The notes under the pieces are model-generated. The model worked only from the letters and a program-made list of their open reading frames with translations, was not told where the DNA came from and ran no database searches. Shown here piece by piece: positions 1 through 7,600 of a stretch of 16,312 bases of DNA. This DNA is from Natronohydrobacter sp. (GTDB taxonomy: Bacteria > Pseudomonadota > Alphaproteobacteria > Rhodobacterales > Rhodobacteraceae): the NCBI GenBank assembly GCA_007123015.1, contig SKSL01000140.1:1-16312 (forward strand), written 5' to 3'. Within the stretch, counting starts at the first letter, position 1; each line of letters opens with the position of its first letter. The position numbers were made by a program, and so were the translations under genes.

Positions 1-8
1 CGCGCGCT

Positions 9-14
9 AAGGAG
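9..14 (+). promoter_or_regulatory. Shine-Dalgarno site that fixes the start of the Bmp-family gene
   Basis: AAGGAG lies six bases before the ATG at 21. A TAA at 8-10, in another frame, may be the stop of an upstream gene. The reading frame of the Bmp gene is not closed by a stop in the 20 bases available upstream, so this site is the main reason to start at 21 and to conclude that no signal peptide is encoded. Confidence 0.6.
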
Positions 15-20
15 CAGGTA

Positions 21-962
21 ATGCGGATTGCTGTTTTCTTCGTGGGCGAGGTCGATGACCGCGGCTTCAACGCAAGTGCCCTTGCAGGGGTAGAGACCGC
101 GCGCCGTCAGGGCCTTGCGGATCTGTCGGTCGTGCGTGGGGTTCCCTATGACCAGGCCGTGATCCGCAACGCCCTGCGTGAAACCCTGTCCAAGGTGGAG
201 GGGCTCATCTTCGTCGGCGGCCAAGGGAACCTTGCAGTGCCTGAAGCCGCCGCCGAGTATCGGGACCATCATTTCGCCATCGTGCAGGGTGCGCATCTGG
301 GCGATAACCTGGCCAGTTATGACGTGCGACAGGAGGATTCTGCGTTCCTGGCGGGGGTGCTTGCTGCGCGTGTCAGCCACACTGGGGCCGTTGCACATCT
401 GTCAGGGCATCGTGTGAAGCCAGGGCTGAAAGGACGCGCGGCATTCGTAGGTGGCGTGCGCCATGTTGCTCCTGACATGCCGGTTCTGACCGGCTTTTGC
501 GGCACGCAAGACGACAGCAACGTGACGCACCAATGGGCCAGCGCGCAGGCAGATGAAGGCGCAGATGTGTTGTTCACCATGCTGAATGCGGCCCGCGACG
601 GTGCAATCGCCGCTTGCCGGGATACAGGCATGCGCCAGATCGGCAACGCACTTGATTGGGCCAAGATGATCCCTGATGTGTTCTGCGCATCTGCGCTGGC
701 GCAGATTGACCGGGCAGTGATCCGCGCGATCACGGATATGGTGGCGGGCCATGTGCCCGGTCGCATCGTCGAGATAGGGCTCGCGGATAGAGATGATTCT
801 GTCGCCTTGTCGCTGCGCCCCGATTTGGAAAAGGACCACCGCGACGCAATCATGGCCATCTCAGAGCAGATAGCGTCCCGCGCGATCACTGTTCCCGTCG
901 CCTATGACGGGCCTGAATTCACCCTGAAGACAGGAGAAGCGCATTGGACCGAGCACGCCTGA
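21..962 (+). CDS. Bmp/PnrA-family ligand-binding protein, no signal peptide
   Basis: The 313-residue product has the periplasmic-binding fold of the Bmp/PnrA family (PF02608). It begins at once with the first beta strand (MRIAVFFVGEVDDRGFN), followed by a GLIFVGGQGN segment and an IGNALDWAKMIP segment, as in mature Bmp proteins. Family members are normally lipoprotein receptors for nucleosides or related ligands in ABC systems, or cytosolic ligand sensors such as Med. No export signal or lipobox is visible. The gene overlaps tctB by 19 bases, so it is co-translated with a Tct-type transporter, whose usual receptor is a Bug/TctC protein instead. It may be a non-exported sensor or a replaced receptor. 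The ligand is not known. Family assignment is good; the role is inferred. Confidence 0.8.
   Translation: MRIAVFFVGEVDDRGFNASALAGVETARRQGLADLSVVRGVPYDQAVIRNALRETLSKVEGLIFVGGQGNLAVPEAAAEYRDHHFAIVQGAHLGDNLASYDVRQEDSAFLAGVLAARVSHTGAVAHLSGHRVKPGLKGRAAFVGGVRHVAPDMPVLTGFCGTQDDSNVTHQWASAQADEGADVLFTMLNAARDGAIAACRDTGMRQIGNALDWAKMIPDVFCASALAQIDRAVIRAITDMVAGHVPGRIVEIGLADRDDSVALSLRPDLEKDHRDAIMAISEQIASRAITVPVAYDGPEFTLKTGEAHWTEHA
932..937 (+). promoter_or_regulatory. Shine-Dalgarno site supporting a TTG start for tctB
   Basis: AGGAGA sits six bases before TTG at 944, inside the end of the Bmp gene. No ATG or GTG at a suitable distance fits as well, so this decides in favour of the rare TTG start. Confidence 0.55.
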
Positions 963-1393
963 CAGACGCCCTTGGTCCACTGGCGCTGGTCGCTATCGGA
1001 CTGGCCTTCGCGACAGGGTCTTGGCTGGGCCTTGATCTTGGCACCTTGCGCCGGCTTGGCCCTGGGGCGCTGCCGCTGGGCCTGGGCTTGATCCTGGCGA
1101 CCCTCGGAGCCATCGCGCTGGTCCAGGGGCTCTTGCAACCTGCCGAACAGGTTCCACGCCCCGATCTGCATGCACTGGCCGCTGTGGGCGTGGCTATCGC
1201 GACCTTCGCTGTCCTGACCGAACGGCTTGGGTTGCTACCGGCAGCCTTCGGGACGGTACTCGCAATGACGACCGTGATCGGAGACCTTCCGTGGCTGGGC
1301 CGACTTAGCCTGGCACTGGGTGTCGCGATAGGTGTCTGGGCTGTATTCCTGCTGGGCCTACGTTTGCCCATTCGCGCCTTTGGAGCGGGTTGA
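944..1393 (+). CDS. tctB: TctB-family small membrane subunit of a tripartite tricarboxylate transporter
   Basis: The 149-residue protein is almost entirely hydrophobic, with four predicted membrane segments (about residues 11-30, 45-65, 78-97 and 103-143, the last stretch long enough for two helices). This is the length and pattern of TctB (PF07331). The family forms the small membrane partner of TctA in secondary, ion-driven carboxylate transporters of the inner membrane. It starts at a TTG with a good ribosome site and overlaps the Bmp gene upstream. Its stop TGA overlaps the tctA ATG (TGATG), which suggests translational coupling. TctB sequences diverge widely, so position before tctA is a large part of the evidence. 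Confidence 0.85.
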   Translation: MDRARLTDALGPLALVAIGLAFATGSWLGLDLGTLRRLGPGALPLGLGLILATLGAIALVQGLLQPAEQVPRPDLHALAAVGVAIATFAVLTERLGLLPAAFGTVLAMTTVIGDLPWLGRLSLALGVAIGVWAVFLLGLRLPIRAFGAG

Positions 1394-2895
1394 TGGAGCT
1401 TCTGGGAAACCTCGCGCTGGGCTTTGCCGCCGCAACAACGCTTGAAATGCTGACAGTCTGCTTTGTCGGGGTGCTGCTTGGCACCTTCGTCGGTGTTCTG
1501 CCGGGCATCGGACCACTGGCCGCGGTGGCCATGTTGCTGCCCGTGTCGTTCCATTTGCCGGCTGAAGCTGCGTTGATCCTTTTGGCCGGCGTCTATTATG
1601 GCGCGGAATACGGTGGTTCCACCGCGTCTATCTTGCTGAACATTCCCGGCACGCCCTCTGCCTCCGTGACTGCTTTGGACGGGTTTCCCATGGCACAGAA
1701 GGGCCGGGCGGGTGTCGCGCTGGTGCTGACCGCCATCGCTTCATTTGTCGGGGGCATTGTCGGCGTGATCGTTATGGCGCTGCTCTCCCCTGCCCTGGCA
1801 GGCTTTGCGTTGCAATTCGGACCCGCCGAGTATTTCGCTGTCATGGTATTAGGACTGGTGGCGGCCACTGTTGTCGGGGGGCGCGGCATTGTCAGGGGCC
1901 TTGCGATGGTCTGCCTTGGCCTGTTGCTGGGCACGATCGGCGTGGACGTGAATTCGGGCGCGACGCGCTTCACAGGTGGCATTCCTGACCTTCGCGATGG
2001 TATTGGCCTTGTCGTGGTCGCAATGGGTCTGTTCGGGGTGTCAGAGGTCATTGCCTCCATCCGGGGAAACACCCGGCATAAAGTGTCACAAAAGCTGAAT
2101 TGGCGCAGCCTGATGCCCAACCGCGCGGATTGGACGCGCGTTCCCGGCCCTGCCTTGCGCGGCAGCGCCGTGGGGTCGTTCTTCGGCACTTTGCCAGGGG
2201 CGGGGCAGACGGTCGCATCCTTCGTGGGCTACGCTGTGGAAAAACGTATCTCGCGCAACAAGGACCAGTTCGGACATGGGGCGGTCGAAGGGGTCGTGGT
2301 GCCAGAATCAGCGAACAATGCAGCCGCTCAGACAGCATTCATCCCGACACTCACCCTTGGGATTCCCGGCAGCACCACCATGGCGCTGATGCTCGGCGCG
2401 CTCATGATCCATGGGATCACACCGGGGCCGCGCCTGATCACCGATCACCCTTCCCTGTTCTGGGGACTGGTCGCAAGTTTCGTGATCGGGAACCTGATGC
2501 TGCTCGTGCTGAACATTCCGCTTGTCGGGCTGTGGGCGCGTATCCTGCGCGTGCCGCATGCCATGCTTTATCCGATTGTGGCAGTTCTAATCTGCCTTGG
2601 GGTGTACAGCCTTCGGCTGAACCTGTTCGATGTCTGGCTGACGCTTGGCTTCGGGCTGCTGGGATACGTTATGCGACTATGGCGCTTTGAACCAGCGCCC
2701 CTGCTGATAGGCTTTGTACTCGGACCAATGATAGAAGAGTATTTCCGTCGCGCGATGCTCTTGTCACGCGGTGATCCGCTTGTTTTCATAGAACGACCAG
2801 GCAGCGCCACGCTACTTGCGATTGCTCTGATGCTGCTTGTTTTGGCAGCATTGCAGCCGAAGAAACTGCTTCTGCGGCTACTCAAATCAGCATGA
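1393..2895 (+). CDS. tctA: TctA-family large permease subunit of a tripartite tricarboxylate transporter
   Basis: The protein is about 500 residues, the usual TctA length (PF01970), with ten to twelve hydrophobic segments. The hallmark motifs are present. GTFVGVLPGIGPL is near residue 31, and GAEYGGSTASILLNIPGTP follows near residue 71. The mirrored second-half motif VPESANNAAAQTAFIPTLTL is followed by GIPGSTTMALMLGALM near residues 300-335. TctA is the channel-forming permease; the substrate is set by the receptor, which here is unclear because the neighbour is a Bmp-type protein. The ATG at 1393 overlaps the tctB stop; a TTG at 1390 in the same frame is the alternative. No terminator with a T-tract follows. 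Gene identity is very likely; the substrate is unknown. Confidence 0.95.
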   Translation: MELLGNLALGFAAATTLEMLTVCFVGVLLGTFVGVLPGIGPLAAVAMLLPVSFHLPAEAALILLAGVYYGAEYGGSTASILLNIPGTPSASVTALDGFPMAQKGRAGVALVLTAIASFVGGIVGVIVMALLSPALAGFALQFGPAEYFAVMVLGLVAATVVGGRGIVRGLAMVCLGLLLGTIGVDVNSGATRFTGGIPDLRDGIGLVVVAMGLFGVSEVIASIRGNTRHKVSQKLNWRSLMPNRADWTRVPGPALRGSAVGSFFGTLPGAGQTVASFVGYAVEKRISRNKDQFGHGAVEGVVVPESANNAAAQTAFIPTLTLGIPGSTTMALMLGALMIHGITPGPRLITDHPSLFWGLVASFVIGNLMLLVLNIPLVGLWARILRVPHAMLYPIVAVLICLGVYSLRLNLFDVWLTLGFGLLGYVMRLWRFEPAPLLIGFVLGPMIEEYFRRAMLLSRGDPLVFIERPGSATLLAIALMLLVLAALQPKKLLLRLLKSA

Positions 2896-3006
2896 GAGAC
2901 GCGGAAAAATGAGCCATCCAGCATTCGGTAACTCGCGTCATTCGTGCTGAACAGCGTTCCAGGCGGATTCTGGTCTGATCTGATCCGTCCGACGCTACCA
3001 GATGGC

Positions 3007-3030
3007 GACGCATATGAGTTGATATGCGTC
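3007..3030. repeat. Perfect inverted repeat, 9-bp arms, 6-base spacer
   Basis: GACGCATAT, spacer GAGTTG, then ATATGCGTC. It lies 111 bases after the tctA stop. No T-run follows on the plus strand, so it is not a typical intrinsic terminator. It could be an mRNA 3'-end stabilising hairpin or a protein-binding site. Confidence 0.7.
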
Positions 3031-3334
3031 CTGCGGAAACTGTTCAAGCATCGACCGCCGGATCACGCGCGCGCAACCGCATGCGCGATGGCGCGAAAAG
3101 CGGCGATCGCCGTGTGGCCGGTGTCGTTGACTTCGGGATCGGTGCTGATCTTGACGATGACCACCACATGCCGGGACCAAACATCTGGCACGAGAGGGTC
3201 TATCGTATCAAACATGATCAGAAGGCAGGTGGCGCAGTGTGTCGCTTCGGCCTTGCCCACCCAAATCCATCTTCCCGCGCAGCCCCAGTCACCCAAGGGC
3301 GATACCGCTCATCCAGATTTTCTTTGCGCAACCG

Positions 3335-3351
3335 GGGTGACTCTGTTACCC
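3335..3351. promoter_or_regulatory. Operator-like palindrome upstream of the cNMP-like gene
   Basis: GGGTGACTCTGTTACCC is a 7-3-7 inverted repeat with one mismatch, ending 20 bases before the ATG at 3372 and just before the ribosome site. Position and symmetry fit a repressor or activator site for a dimeric protein. The regulator is not identifiable by eye. Confidence 0.35.
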
Positions 3352-3360
3352 AAAATCGGC

Positions 3361-3370
3361 AAGGGGAAAG
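3361..3370 (+). promoter_or_regulatory. Ribosome-binding site that sets the start at 3372
   Basis: AAGGGGAAAG lies directly before the ATG at 3372. It supports an internal start within a longer open frame whose first 116 codons look non-coding. Confidence 0.5.
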
Positions 3371-3371
3371 C

Positions 3372-4079
3372 ATGGGCGGCTTTACCACCGATCAGATCCT
3401 GAACGTAGCCGGGCTGGCCGGGGTGATGCTGTATCTGGTGGCGTATTCGCTGCTTCAGGCTGGTCGGTTGCGCGGCAGCAGCTACAGCTATGCGATCCTG
3501 AATATCTGCGCGGCCAGCCTTGTGCTGCTCAGCCTGACAGTGGCGTTCAACCTGTCCTCGGCCATCATTCAGGTCGCCTGGGTGCTTATCAGCATTCTTG
3601 GCATCATACGCTTGTTCTGGCTTGACCGCAGTGTCCAGTTCAACGCCGAGGAGCGGGCTTTTCTGGACCACACCTTCCCCGAGATGCCGGCCGCCATGGC
3701 CAGGCGGCTGCTGAACCGGGGCAACTGGATCGATGCAGAAGACGGCGCTGTCCTGCTGCGCGAAGACGAACCAGTGACGAATCTCTACTACCTTTCTGAG
3801 GGAAAGGCGCGGATCAATTCGGGCGGACAGATAATCGGCACGGCCATCTCTGGCCTGCTGGGCGAAAAGAATGTGCTGTCCGAAGGGAACGCCTCGGCGC
3901 AGGTGCAGGTGGCCGGTGCGGCGCGACTGTTCGTGATCTCTGGCGAAGCGCTGCGCAGCATGGCGGCGCGTGACGCCGATTTCCGCATCCTGCTGGAAAA
4001 CGGCATGAGCCGCGACACTGGACGCAAGCTGATGCGGGCCAATCAGCAATTGTCGTCCATGACCGGATGTGACCTATGA
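3372..4079 (+). CDS. Three-TM membrane protein with C-terminal cNMP-binding-like domain (CBU_0592-like N-terminus)
   Basis: The 235-residue protein has three hydrophobic helices (about 11-31, 40-58 and 62-83). The pattern LNxxGxxGVxLYLxAYxLLQ...SYxYAxLN...FNLxSAIIQ is that of the small CBU_0592 membrane family. A linker (WLDRSVQF, 83-90) leads into a cytosolic beta-rich domain (about 107-200) resembling cyclic-nucleotide-binding folds: LLNRGNW, LYYLSEGKARI and LLGEKNVLSEGNASAQV. The phosphate-cassette Glu is present (E165), but the canonical Arg position is Ala (A174), so nucleotide binding is uncertain. The cytosolic half is clearly paralogous to the product of 8987-9682, which lies beyond the cyclase. 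The gene overlaps the DUF3307 gene by ATGA. I infer a membrane-tethered effector or partner of the nearby cyclase. Confidence 0.8.
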   Translation: MGGFTTDQILNVAGLAGVMLYLVAYSLLQAGRLRGSSYSYAILNICAASLVLLSLTVAFNLSSAIIQVAWVLISILGIIRLFWLDRSVQFNAEERAFLDHTFPEMPAAMARRLLNRGNWIDAEDGAVLLREDEPVTNLYYLSEGKARINSGGQIIGTAISGLLGEKNVLSEGNASAQVQVAGAARLFVISGEALRSMAARDADFRILLENGMSRDTGRKLMRANQQLSSMTGCDL

Positions 4080-4465
4080 GCATGGGCATGGTTCTGACCG
4101 CGCTGGCGCTGTTCCAGATCAAGCATTATCTGGCTGATTTTCAATGGCAATCCCTTTGGATGGTGACAAACAAGGGGTGCTATGGGCATCCCGGCGGGCT
4201 GGCGCATGCCGGGATGCACGGGGCGCTGAGCCTGATCGTGCTGACGATGGCGACGCCCTGGATGCCGCTGCTGTTCTTGCTTCTGGTACTGGCCGAGGCT
4301 GCGGTGCACTATCACATCGACTGGTTGAAGGCGCAGATCGTCAGCCGCAGCGGCATTGACGAGAACGATCAGGCCTATTGGCATTGGCTTGGCCTGGATC
4401 AGGCCATGCATCAGTTGACCTATCTGGCCATGCTGGCCGCGCTTACCTTCGCGCTGGCACCGTGA
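4076..4465 (+). CDS. DUF3307-family membrane protein
   Basis: The 129-residue hydrophobic protein has about four membrane segments. Polar motifs typical of DUF3307 (PF11750) lie within or next to them: IKHYLADFQWQ near the N-terminus, HAGMHG, EAAVHYHIDWLK, and DQAMHQLTY near the C-terminus. The recurring membrane-embedded His, Asp and Lys residues suggest metal binding or ion/proton handling, but the family's biochemical function is unknown to me. Its ATG overlaps the stop of the upstream cNMP-like gene (ATGA), so both are made from one message. Its stop is 67 bases before the leader ORF of the cyclase. I infer a role linked to the cyclic-nucleotide module from position only. Confidence 0.8.
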   Translation: MSMGMVLTALALFQIKHYLADFQWQSLWMVTNKGCYGHPGGLAHAGMHGALSLIVLTMATPWMPLLFLLLVLAEAAVHYHIDWLKAQIVSRSGIDENDQAYWHWLGLDQAMHQLTYLAMLAALTFALAP

Positions 4466-4481
4466 TCGGCCTGCGTGTGGC

Positions 4482-4495
4482 TTGACAGAAATCAA
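4482..4495. promoter_or_regulatory. FNR/FnrL-type binding site
   Basis: TTGACAGAAATCAA matches the FNR-family consensus TTGAY-N4-RTCAA at every defined position. It lies between the DUF3307 stop and the cyclase leader ORF. Its first six bases also read as a perfect -35 (TTGACA), but no good -10 follows at 16-18 bases, so activation from the box or repression by occlusion are both possible. In Rhodobacterales such sites are bound by the oxygen sensor FnrL or related nitrogen-oxide regulators. Regulation is inferred from sequence alone. Confidence 0.6.
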
Positions 4496-4515
4496 GTTTG
4501 CAGGCGAAGCTGCCT

Positions 4516-4610
4516 GATGCAGTGGAGGAGGCATGGCAGAGTTTGGCAGGAAAGTTGACGCACAGCCTGCAGGGATGACACGCGTGGTTGTCTTTCCCTT
4601 CCACTGCATC
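4516..4610. repeat. Perfect 11-bp inverted repeat spanning the leader ORF
   Basis: GATGCAGTGGA (4516-4526) is the exact reverse complement of TCCACTGCATC (4600-4610). In RNA the stem can extend by G-U and G-C pairs, with the following GGAGG facing the CCCTT before the right arm. The ribosome site of the leader ORF would then be partly paired. Confidence 0.6.
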
Positions 4611-4630
4611 GCGCAGGCCATTCTGCCATG
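4532..4630. repeat. Perfect 9-bp inverted repeat linking the leader start and the cyclase start
   Basis: CATGGCAGA (4532-4540), which contains the leader ATG, is the exact reverse complement of TCTGCCATG (4622-4630), which contains the cyclase ATG. The arms interleave with the 11-bp repeat (order A, B, A', B'), so in RNA the two stems would form a pseudoknot or exclude one another. Confidence 0.5.
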
Positions 4631-4631
4631 A
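4533..4631 (+). CDS. 32-codon leader ORF coupled to the cyclase start
   Basis: An ATG at 4533 follows a very strong ribosome site (GGAGGAGG at 4524-4531, very close to the ATG). The frame runs 32 codons (starts MAEFGRK, ends IAQAILP) and stops at TGA 4629-4631, overlapping the cyclase ATG at 4628 by ATGA. The cyclase has no good ribosome site of its own, so ribosomes finishing this peptide could re-initiate on the cyclase. The peptide is unlike any family I know; its C-terminal half is mildly hydrophobic. It is more likely a regulatory leader than a functional protein. It is not in the cyclase frame, so it is not an N-terminal extension. Confidence 0.45.
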   Translation: MAEFGRKVDAQPAGMTRVVVFPFHCIAQAILP

Positions 4632-7600
4632 GCATGGCGGTCATGGATCATGCCGACAGAGTGAATGTCCTGTCGCCCTATCATCGCCAGCGGCTGGCGC
4701 AGGCAGGATGCGCCGCAGGCCACGGCACACAGGAAGATGCGGTCGTGATGCTGGCCGACCTGTCGGGGTTCTCGCAGATCAGTGCTGCCATGGTGGACAA
4801 CAATGCCCGCAGCGCCGAGGATCTGGCGCGCTTCCTGAACGATCTCGCGGACCGGGCCGCCGAGATCGTCGAAAGCCATGGCGGCTGCATTACTGGCTAT
4901 GCCGGCGATGCCACCATCGCCCTCTGGTCAATCTCTGATCCGCAGCAAGAGGCCGATGTGACTGCGCGTGCCCTCGCCTGTGGTCTGGCGTTGCAGGCCG
5001 CCTTGCAGGATTTGCGCGACCCTGCCCTGGCACCGGTCCGTCTGAAGGTCAATGTGGATTGTGGCCCTGTCTGGATGGCGGATATCGGCCTGGGGCAGGC
5101 GCAACGACACCTGCATCTTGCCGGCCCCTTGCTGGAAGGGCTGGCCGCGCTTGGCACGTTGGCCGAACCGGGCGAGGTGGCGCTTCCCGCAGCAACCCAT
5201 GCGCGGCTGCGTCTTGCTTCAAGCGGGCATGAGCGTGGTGCCTGCAGAGTTGTGACCGCCATCACGGCCCCGCCAGTTCTGGCAGACAAGACTGGTCCGC
5301 ACCTGCCTGACCCACCTGCCGATACCTATGTCCCGTGCTGGCTGACCGACCTTCTGGCCCAGACTGATCGGCGCTGGCTGGCCGAATTCCGCAGCGCATC
5401 GGTCCTGTTCGCCTCGATCACTGGTCTGAGCGCCATGATGCCCAAGGCCGCCCAGCGCATGGAACGGGTCTTTTCCGCGCTCAAGGCCGAGCTGGACGCC
5501 GCCGGGGGCGTACTCTTGCAACTGATGCATGACGACAAGGGCCTGACCGTCATCTGTGTCTGGGGCCTGTCAGGCAACACGCATGAAGATGATGCTGCCC
5601 GCGCTGTGATGACGGGCCAGTCAGTTCTGGGGCTGTTTCAGGCGCAGGGGCTGGACTGCAACATGGGCGTGGCCAGCGGAAAGGTCTTTGCCGGGCTGAT
5701 CGGCGGGCGCAGGGGCGCGCAATACAGCCTTGTGGGCGATCCGGTGAACCGGGCCGCAGCGCTGTCGCAACTGGGGGCCCAGCGCCTGTTTGCCGATAGC
5801 GAGACAGTTCGGGCGGCCGCAGGACGGTTTGAATTCGCGACACGGCGGGAAATCACGATCAAGGGCCACAAGGACCCGAAACCAGTTTTCTGTGACGCTT
5901 CTGAACGAAGGTCTTTGCCGGCAGATGTGCATGATTTCGTCGGACGCAAGCACGAGCTGGACATGATCACCGGGCAGCTTGCCGCTGCCCCGGACGCAGG
6001 CCAGCGCGCGCCGATCATCCATATCGAGGCCAATGCCGGGATGGGAAAGTCGCGCCTGCTGGCCGAGCTGCGCCGATGCGTCGACGATAACGGGCTGCGG
6101 GTGGTCCTTGGGGTGGGCGACTCGCTTCGGAGCGGCAACAGCCTGCATCTGTGGCGCGCAGTGTTCCGGGCCCTGCTGCCCGATGCCGCGCCCGAGCGTG
6201 TGCGTGGCCTTGATGCGCTCGCGGCCAGTGACGATACTCTGCGCGCGCGCCTGCCGCTCATGGCCCCGCTGATCGACAGCGACATCCCCGAGACCCCGCT
6301 GACCCGGTCGCTCGATACGGCCACGCGTGGCCGCCTGACTGTCGAAACCACTGTACAGTTTGTATCCTTGCTGCTCAGCGATCAGGCCGATCTGCTGATC
6401 GTCGAGGATGCGCATTGGCTGGACAGCCTGTCCTGGCAGGTTCTGGCGGGATTGCGGCGCAGGCTGCCGGGACTGGCGCTGCTGATCCTGTCCCGGACGC
6501 TCGACCGCGCAGATCTTCCGCGCGACGTGACAGCCATGCTGGACAGTCCGGTCACCAAGACGGTTGCGCTTGCGGGCTTCACCCGGTCCGAGGCCGCCGC
6601 CCTTGCTGCCAGCGTTCTGGGCGTGGACAAGGTGCCCGACGATATCGCCGGGCTGATCGACCGGCGCTGCGAGGGTATCCCACTTTACATAAAGGAACTG
6701 ACGCGCCTGCTGCTCGAACGCGGCATCCTGCGCAATCAGCGGGGCCGCTGCGTGGTCACTCTGGCGGACCGGGCGCTTGCGGATATTGAGCTGCCCGACG
6801 GGATTGAGGGCGCAGTCGCGGCCCGCATCTCTACCCTCGATGCAGCGACACAGCTCACATTGAAAGCCGCCGCCGTTGCAGGTCGCGATTTCAACCTGCC
6901 GCAGCTTACCGCGATACGCCCCGGCGCACTGACCGAGGACGCCCTGCAAGATCAGGTGCAAGCTATCCTGCGCACTGGGCTGGTCGAGCCGTCAGGGCCT
7001 GACGGCGACCGGTTCCGCTTCCATCATGCGCTGATCCAGAAGACCGCGCATGAGCTGCTGGTGCAGGAGCAGAAGATCGAACTGCACAGCGCCGCGGCCC
7101 TCTGGCTGGAAGCCCAGGAAGACGAGCGCCGCGCCGCGCCGCTGATCGCCTATCACTGGGCCGAAGCAGGCGCGCACCAACGCGCCGTGGACTGGTATGA
7201 GCGCGCAGCCCTTGTTGCGCTGGCAGGGAACGCGCCGACCGAGATCGTCACCTTCACCAGCCGCGCCCTGCATCACGCGGCGCAGATCGAACCGCCCCCC
7301 GATCAGATTCGGCGCGGGAACTGGCTGTTCATGGAGGGCAGCGCGCGCAAACAGCTGGGGGATTATCGCGACTGCGTCGATACGCTGCGCGATGCCATCG
7401 ACCTTTTGGGCAGACCTATGCCCCGCAGCGCGCCGACCGCAGTACTTGGTATCCTGCGCGAGATCTGGCGGTTGAAATTGGGCACAGGCCCCGGCGCGCT
7501 GCCCGCTGCCGCGCGCGCGCAGGCCGTCATGGTCGCCGAAGCCTATCACGCCATGTCCGAAATCACGTATCTCTGGGGCGACAGGATCCAGACTCTCTAC

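Larger units (their letters stand above)
2896..3371. other. 476-bp intergenic region between the tct operon and the cNMP-like gene
   Basis: No gene is convincingly visible. Plus-strand frame 3024-3371 is open into the next gene, but its residues are low-complexity, Arg/His-rich and lack a fitting ribosome site. A 77-residue minus-strand frame (3063-3296) resembles no family I know. The region contains a perfect hairpin (3007-3030), a 12-bp palindrome CGGCGATCGCCG (3101-3112) and an operator-like palindrome (3335-3351). The promoter of the cNMP/DUF3307 pair should lie in its right part, but I see no clear -35/-10 pair. Confidence 0.5.

Noticed and set aside
3063..3296. 77-residue minus-strand ORF in the intergenic region
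   Set aside because: No family resemblance, no clear ribosome site; it overlaps a region rich in palindromes. Could be chance or an unrecognisable remnant.
3024..3371. N-terminal extension of 116 residues on the first cNMP-like protein
   Set aside because: The extension is Arg/His/Asp-rich with no family resemblance. The ATG at 3372 has its own ribosome site and starts exactly at the family boundary.
5621..6961. 446-residue minus-strand ORF
   Set aside because: Antisense shadow of the cyclase NTPase region, whose plus-strand motifs are unmistakable.
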